Shown here: piece after piece, positions 1 to 11,000 of the stretch
Numbering within the stretch: the stretch's first letter is position 1
How the letters are laid out: every line of letters starts with the position of its first letter
Translations under genes and position numbers: made by a program
Notes under the pieces: generated by a model
Databases searched by the model: none
What the model saw: only the letters and a program-made list of their open reading frames with translations
Told to the model about the DNA's origin: nothing
Assembly: GCA_020631735.1 (NCBI GenBank)
Contig: CM036201.1
Location: 79,336,502 to 79,400,501 of the forward strand
DNA length: 64,000 nucleotides
From: Saccharum officinarum
Lineage: Eukaryota > Streptophyta > Magnoliopsida > Poales > Poaceae
Direction: 5' to 3'

Positions 1-675
1 TCATCTCACCTCCTCATAGTTTGACCTGCTTTCCGGTTTTGAACTTGAGGACTTCATTAACAGGAAGATTGCATGACCTTCCAATGATTGTGAGTTTGTG
101 GCACATTTCATTACTTCATCTCACCTTGGCCAATTTTAAAAACTGCACGAGGAAAACATGGACAGGTGTTCCTGCAGAATGAACCACTGACTGACTCACT
201 GGCCATGTACTAGTGGGAAGAGCACATTCCAAGCCGCTGTCTGAACATGCCAAGCCACAAACATGAAACATCGAGCATCAGACTAGTATTTGTTAGTGCC
301 AAGAATAACCCAAGCTTTACCTTTGTCCACCTCAAGAAATATGCTTTTGTGAGATAAAGCAGACCCCAATCAATTGCCGGCAGCCGGCAACGCTGCCCCA
401 CTCCACACCTTTGCTCGAAGCAGCTCTGGTTTTTCAATGGCGGAACACGAGACAGTGGCCCCACGCCCAATTTTCAAATGCCTCTCTTTTCTCCCTCTTT
501 ATTTGAAGGAGGTGCCACCACTAGGCTCGATCAGACTCCTTTTAACTCCATCACTCCATTCCCTGGCTCTCGTTGTGGTTCTTGCTCTCTAGCTTGCTTT
601 CCCCATTAAGCCTCTCTACACTCTTGAGCTCCTCGTCTTTGCCTTGTTGGACTTGCTAGTGGTGGTGCTGCAGAA
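1..675. other. 5' flank of the NHL gene, no other gene seen
   Basis: No open frame here looks like a protein. The last ~180 bases before the ATG at 676 are CT-rich, like a grass 5' leader. I see no convincing TATA box; the best AT-rich candidate is the weak TTTATTTGAA near 497. Confidence 0.5.
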
Positions 676-1518
676 ATGGGCACTCCTTACCACCTCCAAT
701 CCCCAGGAACCATCAGAAAAAAACTAATGAAGATGAAGCAGCTGCCACTGGCGTTGCCACCCCCGCCGGTTGATCCGTCCAAGGTAATCGAGCAGTCACC
801 AGCGCTGCCACGGTCACCGCCTGTGGATCAGTCCAACGAGCAGCCACCGGCGCTGCCACAGTCGCAGCCGGTGGATCCGCCAAAGACAACCGAGCAGCCA
901 CGGGCGCTGCCGGCTCGGGCACCTTCGAAGATAATCCTGCAACCGCGCCACCGGACCTCGCCGGCGATGTGGTGTGCGGCCATCGTCTGCTTCGCCTTCA
1001 GCATCCTCCTCATCGTTGCAGGCGTCGTCATCCTGATCATCTTCCTGGCGGTGAAGCCGAGGCCGCCATCCTTCGACACCGCCAACGCCATCCTCAACAG
1101 CATCTACGTGGACTCACCGGCCCCCTACTTCAACAACGACATGACACTCGTGGCCAACATCTCCAACCCCAACCAGAAGATCGACTTGGTGTTCCGGTCT
1201 GCCACCATCGAGCTCTTCTTCCAGGACAGGCCCATGGCCGTGCAGGCGCTGCCTCCGTTCCTGCAGCGGCGAGGCCAGTCCCAGGTCCTGAATATGCACC
1301 TGGTGTCCAGCCGAGTTCTGCTGCCGCCCGAGGTGGCTGTAAAGATGGTGAACCAGGTGAGGAGCAACAGGGTGGTGTACACAATCAGAGGCGCCTTCAA
1401 AGTGGAGGCCAGGTTCGGGTTTGGCCACTACTCATACTGGATGTACACAATCTGTGAGATGGAGCTCACTGCCCCTCCTTGTGGAGTTCTTGTTGCCCGG
1501 AGATGCAGAACAAAATAA
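676..1518 (+). CDS. NHL (NDR1/HIN1-like) LEA_2-domain membrane protein
   Basis: This is an intronless 280-residue protein of the NDR1/HIN1-like family. Members are plasma-membrane proteins, some of which act in defence signalling. Residues 1-96 are a basic, proline-rich cytosolic tail holding imperfect repeats of the type PVD..K..EQ.PALP. Residues about 99-126 form one strong hydrophobic span followed by KPRPPSF, which fits a type II membrane anchor. Residues about 155-255 are the LEA_2 domain and carry the family's NPN motif (164-166) followed by K. Two cysteines lie near the C-terminus, before RRCRTK. ATG 676 is the first in-frame start and gives the expected layout. Family length is usually 210-260, so the long tail explains the excess. 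Family membership is clear; the individual function is not. Confidence 0.85.
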   Translation: MGTPYHLQSPGTIRKKLMKMKQLPLALPPPPVDPSKVIEQSPALPRSPPVDQSNEQPPALPQSQPVDPPKTTEQPRALPARAPSKIILQPRHRTSPAMWCAAIVCFAFSILLIVAGVVILIIFLAVKPRPPSFDTANAILNSIYVDSPAPYFNNDMTLVANISNPNQKIDLVFRSATIELFFQDRPMAVQALPPFLQRRGQSQVLNMHLVSSRVLLPPEVAVKMVNQVRSNRVVYTIRGAFKVEARFGFGHYSYWMYTICEMELTAPPCGVLVARRCRTK

Positions 1519-2101
1519 CTGGCTTAGAAAAAAATTCCCTCGTTTTCTTTTGTCATTATATAAAAAATCTTAGTTCTTTTTTTATACTGATGATGAAAAT
1601 GGCCTGAGGACAGCAAAACATACCTATTGATTCATGTGAATTAGAAGTTGGTTCTTCATCTTTGTCGATCTCTTGGTTGCTCAGTTGTTGCGTCCTGGTG
1701 GCTTAGCTGCAACACAATAGGTCAGTTGCTTAGATTGTAAGCAACCTGAACATAGAGTCGAACAAAGTGTAATGTACAGCATGGAACTCGTTGCTTGAGT
1801 GTAGCAATATAGTGGATTTTTATTGCATTTGTATCGCAGATTGAGATGATACACAAAGCTTGGATGTAGGTGATTCAGCAATACATCACCATCTATAACC
1901 ATAATCTCATAGTTTTTCAAATGAGGGCAACACTGCATCTTTACTACTATAAACTGGTGTTACATATGGACATCGCATGCTTCATGATAACACTCTTTTC
2001 TCAATTCTCACACCAGGACTAGTTTTACAACACGACGTGTCAGATATCGTAAAAAACTGCCACGCACATAACAGCTTGACCTACTACGTCTGGACATAAG
2101 C
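1519..2101. other. Intergenic gap between two convergent genes
   Basis: This gap separates the NHL stop from the ELP2 stop, so it should hold both 3' UTRs. It is AT-rich and I see no gene or repeat in it. Confidence 0.5.
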
Positions 2102-5100
2102 CTATATGGTGCCGCGGACCTCAAACACCCTTACAGTGTGGTCAGCTCCACAAGAAGCGAGCTCGAGTGCTGATTCCTCATCGGTGGAACTTGGGTTCCG
2201 CCACCGTAAACGGTGAACAGTTGACACGTGACACAAGACAGGGTCAAATCGAAGCACGCATGCCACGCTAAGTGGAGAGTCTGGAGTACTGCCTGCAGAA
2301 GCTCTTCCACCTGAAACATTCCAGAGCTCGATCAATCCATTATCCATGCCAACAGCGAGGACACCAGCATTAGAAGCACGGTCATGGCCCATCCATGCTA
2401 ATGCAGTTACACTGTCACGGAACTGAGGCAATGTTGCAAGTAGCTTGACAGAAGATGCGTCTTCAACACACCATATCTTGACACTCTTGTCCCTCGATCC
2501 AGTTGCAAATTCATAGCCGAAGGGGTTCCATGAGCATGCCCATATAATTCTTTTGTGTGCTTCAAGCTTTGCAAGCAGACGGTGCTCTGCTCCTTCTTCT
2601 AGAATTACACAAGTGATATCATATCAACAACTCCAGCACCAATGAAACAGCATGATTGGAAAGACAAATGTAAAGCAATAACTTCAAAGGAACTACATGA
2701 TCATAAGAATTATTGCCTACCAGTTTTCCTGATTGAAAAGATAGACAAATGGCGATCCCTCGAAACACTTAAAAGAAACGCATTATCACGAGAGAACTCC
2801 ATTTGTGTCACTGTTAGATTGTGAGATTGCAGGCGGCCAACAGCTTTCCATGTTCCAACCTCCCATAGCCAGATCTCAGCAACTGCTGCTGATTGAGCCT
2901 GAATGGGAGTGAAATTCCATCAGATTTCCCATACATACAGTAATTAACAATTAAGCATATTCAGCATCAACTAATGTAATTATGCCTATATGCCAACAAA
3001 ATATTGCAGTATTGCCACATGAAGATGGGAGTGAAATTCCATCAGATTTCCCATGCATACAGTAAAATCAAACCATTAACAATTAAGCATATCCAGCATC
3101 AACTAATGTAATTATGCCTATATGCCAACAAAATATTGCAGTATTGCCACATGAGATGCACAACACTGTTTTCGCACAGTGGCCCTACATGAATGTTTCA
3201 TGAATCCCCAGAAATAAAGAAAGCTCCAAGAATACTAGAATTTCATCCCACACCCTTGTTCATATTGAGATGAAAAACAAGCATTTTTTCTGTGAATTCA
3301 CATCCAATCAGCTCTCTTAAGAGAAGGTACTTATAGTAACATGGTCACAGCACAATGGTGGTGTGATTGGTATCTGGATTGACAAAATTTTTCTCAATGG
3401 CATCCCCAGGAATTCTCATGGAATAATATAGTAATTTATTATCATATGATCACAACATGCTTTTGACTATTGGTATTGTTGTTGTTGTTCTATTAATGAA
3501 TTTCACAATTAGCACAAGAAAACATGCAGCACCAATACCTTGCAAGATGACGCAACAAGCTTCCCTTCATAATCACAGCATATCGAGAAGAGCTCGTTTC
3601 CATGACCATATAGTTTGTGTGATTCAGGCCATAGAGTATTCCATGCAAGTTGGTCCTCCACAGGAGGCTCAGTGAATACAGTAGGCACTGCATCAGGAAT
3701 TGTCTCCATAGAATCTGGGCCATCATTAGAATTACCGCTTGGGAGTTCCTTGACTCCTGCTACACCACCATGCAAAAAGCAACATCAAATAAAAGGGAAA
3801 AAACGAAATTATATACAAGTGCTTTTTTTCAATGCCAAATAAAAGGAAGCATTATTGTTCAATTACAGTAGACACGGGTGGTGTGAGAGATACTGACCAT
3901 GCGTATATATGGGTTTCTGTGAAAGCCCAAGAGCAGACATATTTGCTCCAAGGACTTGAACATTGTCAAAATTCTCAGAGATGTCAGGTTTCAACAGAGT
4001 TGCTTGTTGTAGGGTCTTCAAAAATGATAAGGGAGCTTCAAAAACTCTAGATACCTTTTCATCAGCACCACTAACAAAGCGATGGTTCCCACTACCCTGA
4101 ATGAATGCCACACAATTGAGATCATGGCCATGAATTTGCGGACGGGCAATTTCACGCCAATAGATCATGTCTCCAGGGTTAACTTGATTGCTCCAAGGAG
4201 CAAATATGCGTGTTGTCTGCATGTTTAGCATTGATGTAAAAGAGCATTAGCAAGTAGAAGAGAAACACAAGTAAACAAATATATGAGTTCTAGATCTAGA
4301 AGTATGAGTCAAAACTGATATTAAGTAGAGGAACTTGCCTGGTCATGGCTAACTGATAGCAAATATTGGCCAGATCTTGCCCATGTCAAGTCAGACACAG
4401 GTGCAAAATGACCAGACGGGACTATCTGAGGCTGCCAGTTTTCAGAATCCAGTCCAACATCTCTCCACATATGAAAGGATCCACCGTAACCATGTGCAAG
4501 AATGGATCTGCCATCAGGCTGCCAATGACCACCATAAAATCCAAGTGCTGAGTGACTTAATTCACCAACAGTCACTGAATTAATCCAAAGGCCAGTATTT
4601 TTCTCTGGCTTCCATATCATCATCATCTTGTCCATGGATGCAGATAATATGCTCATTGGCTGATGAGCTTCATCCCCAGTTAACAGTGTAGGTGGTTGCC
4701 ATTCTACTGAATATACCCAATCCTCATGCCCAACAAGAAGAGACTCCAATGATACTTGGTAACTTGCACTACCGGCCACAAATAGAGGTCCTTCAATATA
4801 GGAGGTCATCTCAATAGTTCCTTTCCTCAATTGTACGGAGGAGCCATAAGAAGCAGTTTCTGAAGTCATTTTCCATATCCGAATGGTTCTGTCCTGAGAT
4901 GAGCTAACAAGGAAAAGGTTGTGCTTTTCACCACCCATCATCACAGGTAAAGAAAAGTCTAAACTTCTGATCCAATCAGAATGACCTTTAAGCTCACAGG
5001 CCTTAATGAACTGTGCACGGAAAAATGTGTAGTTAGGGTAGCAAGAAATGGAAAAATGGACAAAAAAAAAAGATGTTGCAAAAACATTAAGTTACAAACC

Positions 5101-6567
5101 TTGCCTGCCTTATCCCCACAATAGATGTGGATCTTGTGATCTAAACCGCCCATCGCCAAAATGAGATGGCCTCCTTGTTCTGGCAATACTGCTAATGAAA
5201 GTGAAACCATTGGTTTCAAACCAACGGACAGAGAATGCAGGCAAGACACTTTGCAATCGCCTGCGAAGAGAAAGCAAATAAGTTAAGTACAAATGCAATG
5301 CACATTCCCCAGAACCGTCAAAATCATAAAATAAAATAAGAATTAGAGTTTGAATAGTTAAATCAGCATGACAAAAGATTAGGCTCCGAACAGTAATATT
5401 GGCAATCCACAAGGAAGCAATCTTACCACCAGGGGTAGGCTCAATTGCCATCTCCCAAATAACAACAATACCATCCGAAGAAGTAGAAGCAAAAATCGCA
5501 ATAGTATCAGACACCATCCGTCCAGCAAGACAGGTGATCCCTTTCTTATGCATCCCTGGGAGCTGCAACGCATGAGACCACTGCAAAGGAGTAAACAGTT
5601 CAAACAATTGGAGTCCATTTTTAAGTTTATCAAGCAAATATTTCCCAACAAGTACACTGAAAGGCTGCAACCAATTCTAATACAACAGAGCAGTGAGCGT
5701 TGCCCCATGTAAGTACAGAACGCAGTATACAATTTAAATAAGGCGAATGCATAATAAAGTCACCTCTCCTTTGCCAGAACCAATCTTCCAAGCCATGATA
5801 GTACCATCAGCACTTCCTGATAGTAGATAGTGTGCCTCCCTGCCACGAACTGCAAAGGAAAAACAGTCAAACAAATGTAGGCCTCAAAACGGAGGAAAAG
5901 AAACCAGCGTTCAGGATCAGGCATATCTAAAGTATAGCTGTATATCTGAGCCTGTCAGTTACCAACTAGAACAATTCAGGGAATGAACCAAATAGCAATA
6001 ATGTACTAGATGATCATTGCTGATACTGGGATCAGCTTACACTGTCAAAACACCAGACAAAGCTCAAAGAACAACAACAACAATCTATCAGACGAAGAGT
6101 CGTTTCAGCAAGCTCAAAAGTACAGCAGTTATAATTCCTAAACATCGAGCTTACCAAACAAAAATATGTAAAAATAAAATAAAAAGGGACGCACCCTGGA
6201 GCACATCTTTCTTCGTGGGAAGCCATAGCGTGCAGTTCACGGGCGCTTTGTGCCCCGGAAGCGTTGTCACGATCTCACCTCTCTGCTCGCACGAACACGA
6301 GTTCGGGAAAATTGGGTGACACGAGAGTGAGATAAACTTTCAGTAACTAAAACTGCAGGAAAAAAATGATAAAGGAGCGAGGCGGCAGACCAGGGGAGAG
6401 AAGAGGGCGACGGCGTTCTGGGTGCCGAAGGCGACGAGACCGCAGGCTCCCCACGAGACGTTGTTCACCACGCGGTTGCAGCCGGCGCCTATGAAGACTC
6501 TCCGCGCCTCCACGGCCGTGCCCTCTCTGTGGGCACCAGAGAGCTGCTCTCCGGCGGCCGGCGACAT
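2102..6567 (-). CDS. ELP2: Elongator complex protein 2 (WD40 repeat protein)
   Basis: ELP2 is the WD40 scaffold subunit of Elongator, the complex that modifies wobble uridine of tRNAs and has been linked to transcription and defence. In gene order the exons are 6391-6567, 6195-6282, 5764-5849, 5427-5580, 5100-5260, 4339-5010, 3898-4216, 3539-3756, 2721-2898 and 2102-2598. They join in frame to 2550 nt, or 849 residues, close to the plant norm of about 840. Recognisable blocks include VFIGAGCNRVVNNVSWG at the N-terminus, SGSADGTIMAWK, SSSQDRTIRIWKM, SVSRDRHLSIF, TGSRDKSVKIW and a C-terminal CGADHTVRVFEV, typical of WD40 blades; the family forms two propellers. ATG 6567 is the only ATG that fits, because the frame further upstream opens with GTG. 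All introns are GT-AG except the one after 4339, whose donor reads CAG|GCAAGT. No break is seen. Confidence 0.92.
2905..3154. repeat. Tandem duplication (about 125 bp x 2) inside an ELP2 intron
   Basis: Unit 1 (2905-3026) and unit 2 (3027-3154) both begin GGGAGTGAAATTCCATCAGA and both end in TATTGCCACATGA. They differ by a few substitutions and a short insertion. Both lie within the intron 2899-3538. Confidence 0.85.
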
Positions 6568-6894
6568 CACGAGCGGAAGTTGCGGCGGCGGCGGTGTCGG
6601 CGGCGGTGGCGAGCGGGCCGGAGAGAAGCGTGGCGTTGGGAAGGGCGCGGCGCGGGTGCTCGAGTGAGTAGTAGGGTTGCTTGACACCTATTTGGGCCGT
6701 GATCCCTCGAACTGGGCTCAATACACAATAAACCCAAACGGTTGCGATATGGGCCCTGGCCTTGTCACTTCGTGATTCACGGCCGAACAATGAAGTAGAA
6801 CTATAGTGCTTTTGCAGCTTCGCATTTGTGCTAATTTTTCTTTGGAAAGAACAAAAAACTTGTGCTAATTTTTTGGAAGGAAGATTTTTATTAA
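6568..6894. other. ELP2 5' flank
   Basis: The part next to ATG 6567 is GC-rich, like a grass promoter and leader, and then becomes AT-rich. No TATA box stands out and I see no other gene. Confidence 0.4.
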
Positions 6895-7972
6895 TGGCAT
6901 TTTTTGATTTTAGTACAACGGTTTTTGACAATTTTCTCATTAGTTACCATGAAGTATGGGAAACTCCGTACCAACCACTTGTTTACACATTATAGTATGC
7001 AGTATTGTTTTCGATCGTTTTCATTTCTTAAGTTGCCATTTTCTCAATTTGTTCATTAATTGATTAATTAATTTACAAGTACAAATACATCTGAGCACAT
7101 AATTACATGTTATAATCCAAATCAATTAACAATCTAACTACATATTGATACACTAATCACACTATCATATTACACCTCCAAAATTCACTCTTCCGGTGCC
7201 TGAATGATTAATTTGATTATGAGCAAGTTTAGTGACCTTTATTGTTTTCATTTTATAGGAAAACATAAAAGTAGTCATTTTATGAATTTAGCATGACCGT
7301 TCTTTTGACAATTTTTTCATTATACTTATTCAAAATATGGGAAATGCCATACCAACAATTTTTATTTTATATCATTATATTCTTTCCGATCATTTTCATC
7401 ACCATGTCGTCATTTTTCTCATTTTTTTCTAGAATTGACCCATTAATCGATTAATTAATTTACAAGTACAAATACATATGAACACAAAATTACAAGCTAT
7501 AATCTAAATTAATTAACAATTTAACTACTTACTAATACACTAATCACACTATCATATTACACCTCCAAAATTCATCCTTCCTGTTGCTGAATGATTAATT
7601 TGAATAGGAGCAAGTTCAGTGGCCTTTATTGTTTTCATTTTTTTAGGAAAACATAAAAGTGGTCATTTTATGACTTTAGCATAACCCTTTTTTTGACAAT
7701 TTTTTCATTATACTTATTCAAAATATGAGAAATGCCATACTGACAATTTTTTATTTTATAACATTATAGTATCCTTTTTCCGATCATTTTAATCACATGT
7801 CGTTATTTTTCTCATTTTTCTAGAATTGACCCATTAATTGATTAATTAATTTACAAGTACAAATACATCTGAGCACAGAATTACAAGCTATAATCTGAAT
7901 TAATTAACAATTTTACTACTTACTGATACACTAATCACACTATCTTATTACACCTCCAAAATTCACCCTTGC
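6895..7972. repeat. About 390-bp tandem repeat, 2.7 copies
   Basis: An AT-rich unit recurs. Its marker CACCTCCAAAATTCA occurs near 7173, 7560 and 7951, giving periods of about 387 and 391. Other shared markers are TTGACAATTTT, GATTAATTAATTTACAAGTAC and CACTAATCACACTATC. The array stops about 50 bp from the receptor-kinase stop codon, so it fills that gene's 3' flank. Confidence 0.85.
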
Positions 7973-8022
7973 AGCGTCTGCTAATCGGTATCTACCAGCA
8001 GCACTTCAGTGAGCATGATTCA

Positions 8023-11000
8023 TCAGCTAGAGTAGTCGGACATGGCGAACGAGCAGCTCGACGAGCCGCCCTTGGGCAGCGGGCTCCGGGGCGGCGACCG
8101 CTGCGCCTGCCCGTCCAGTGGCGCTGGCGAGGCGGCGGCCGCCGCCGCCGCGGCGTTGCACGCCGGCTGCTTCTTCCCCTCCTCGGACCTCTCGGCCGGC
8201 CGCCTGATCTCCTTGAGCAGCGCCACGACGTCGTTCATCGCCGGCCTGTCCTCCGCGCGGTGGGCGATGCAGAGCATGGCGACCGAGAACACCTGCAGCA
8301 TCTCCTGCACCTGCGCCTCCGGCTTTCCCCGCAGCCGCGGGTCGAGGAGCTCCACCGTGGCCCGCTTGGCGCGCACGTGCTCCCGCACCCACTGCACCAG
8401 GTGCGTGCCGCCCGGCAGCGTCGGGTCCAGCGGGTGTCTCCCCGTCAGGATCTCCAGCACCACCACGCCGAAGCTGTACACGTCGCTCTTCTCCGTGATC
8501 CGTTGCATGGACGCGTACTCTGTTTTGTTTTGATTTGAGGCACGCACCATCAAGAAGAATGTCAGGAAGAAATTTACAAGCTTTACTAAGGAAATCGATG
8601 CTACGTACGACGGCCATTTACCTGGCGCGATGTAGCCATATGAGCCGGCGATGCGTGGCGCCTTGGACGAGTCGAGCTTGGCGGAGCCGGACGCGACGGC
8701 ACCGGACAGGACGCGGGCGAGGCCGAAGTCGGCGAGGTACGGCTCGTTCCGGGGGCCGAGGAGGACGTTCATGGCCTTGATGTCGCCGTGCAGGATGGCC
8801 GGCAGGCAGTCGTGGTGGAGGTACGCCACGGCGTGCGCGACGCCGAGCGCGACGTCGTAGCGCGCGCCCCAGTCGGCGGCGCCCTTGACGCCGCCGCGGT
8901 GGAGGAACCCGCTGAGGCTGCCGTTGGGGAGGTAGGTGTAGAACAGCAGCTTGGTGCTGCGGTTGGCGCCCCACCCGAGCAGCCGCACGATGTTGCGGTG
9001 CCGGATGGATCCCAGCGCCGAGATCTCGTTGCGGAACGCGCCGGCCTCGTCGGACGACCACATCTTCTTCACGGCGAGGGAGTCGCCGTTGGGGAGCGCC
9101 ACGCGGTACACCACGCCCGAGCTCCCCGTGCCGATCACGTTCGCCGACGTCAGCGCGCGCACCACCTCGTCCACCGAGAAGTCCAGCTTCTGGTACAGGG
9201 TCACCTCCCACGTCTCGTCGGCGCCGTGCCCGTGGATGGCGCCGTTGCGGCGCCGCGACCGCGCGAGCACGTACGTGGCCGTCAGGAGGAGGAGAGCGCT
9301 CACCACCACCAGGATCGTCATGGCCAGCTTCAGCGCCGAGACGGCCGCGTGCCGGGAGGCCTCGTCGCCGCCGGCGGCCACGACGAGCAGGTGGTTGCCC
9401 GCGATGTCACTGAGCGGAAGCTTCTGGAAGAAGGGCGTGTCTGGGAGCTCACCGGAGAACGTGTTGTACGAGATGTTGAGCATGACGAGGTTCTCGAGCC
9501 TCGCGAGGGGCGCAAGGCTGCCGGAGAGCTGGTTGTACGATATGTCGAGGCTGCCCAGTTTATCCAGCTCGCCGAACTGCGCTGGAATCTCGCCGGAGAG
9601 ACGGTTGCAGCTGAGGTTAAGCGAAATTTCAAGCGAAGGAAGCTTCCCGAGCTCCGGCGGGATGCCACCGGACAGCGCGTTGTCGCCGAGGTCCAGCAGC
9701 TGAAGCTTCTCGCAGGAACCGAGCTCCGGCGGTATGCCGCCGGAGATCCGGTTCTTCCCGAGGTTAAGCTTCGTCAGCTCCGGCAACAACCCAATGCCGG
9801 GGCCCAGCAGACCGGTGAGCTTGTTGTCAGAGATGTCGACGAACTGTAGGCTGCGGGGCAGCTCGTCAGGCAAAGTGCCAGACAGGGCATTCGAGTGCAG
9901 GTCCATGAACTCTAGGTTGTCGCAGCCGGACAACGCCGCCGGCAACGGACCGACAAGGCGGTTGCTGCCCAGGTCGAGGAAATTGAGGTTCTTCAGCTTG
10001 CCGATCTCCGCAGGTATCGCCCCGGAGAGCCGGTTGTTGTTGAGCCGGAGCCGGTAGAGATTGGTGCAGTTGCCGATCTCCGGCGGTATGAACCCGGAGA
10101 GGTCGTTGTCGAGGAGCAGCAGCTTGGTCAGGTTCTGCAGTGCGAACAGCTCCCTCGGGACGGCGCCGGTGAGGTTGTTGTACGAGAGGTCCAAGGACTG
10201 CAAGCCCTCGCACTGGGCCAGGCCCGCCGGCACGGGGCCGGTCAGCCGGTTCTGCCACGCGTAGAACAGGGTCAGGTTGCGCAGCCGCGGGAAGTCGATG
10301 CCGATCTCGCCGGACAGCTCGTTGTTGTCCACCTCGATGTCGGTCAGCGACGTGCAGTTGGAGAGCTCCGGCGGGATGGCGCCGGTGAGCTTGTTGGTGC
10401 TGAGCTGCAGCTGCTGCAGGTTGGGCAGCGTGCCGAAGCTGCTCGGGATGGGCCCCGTGAGCGAGTTGAGCGACAGGTCGATGAGCACGAGGTCCTTGCA
10501 GTTGGCGATCTCCGGCGGAATGGTGCCGACGAGCTCGTTCTGCCACAGCAGCACCGTCTGCAGCTTGCGCAGCTGGCCGAGCTGCGGCGGGATGGGGCCC
10601 GAGAGGGAGTTCTGGTACAGGTAGAGGCTGGTGAGCTCGGTGCAGTTGCCGATGCTCTCGGGGATGGAGCCGGTGAGCATCGCGGTGTAGATGGCGATCG
10701 TCTGGATCTTCTTGAGCTGCCCGATCGTCTCCGGCAGGCTCCCGGAGAGGCCGGTCTCGGCGAGGCCGAGCATGGTGAGGTCGGTGCACCCGCCGATCTC
10801 CGGCGGCAGCGGGCCCTTGAGCGCCTGGTTCCCGCCGGCGCGCAGCACCTGCAGCTTCTTCAGGTTGCCGATGCTCGCCGGGATGGCGCCGCTGAGCTCG
10901 TTGTCGTAGAGCGTGAGCGACGTGAGGCTGGTGAGGTTGCCAACGTCGCCGGGGATGGCTCCCCGCAGCGAGTTGGTGTTGAGCGCCAGCGACTGGAGCT

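Noticed and set aside
6568..6687. N-terminal extension of ELP2 upstream of ATG 6567
   Set aside because: The longer frame begins with GTG, not ATG, and its sequence is unlike known ELP2 N-termini.
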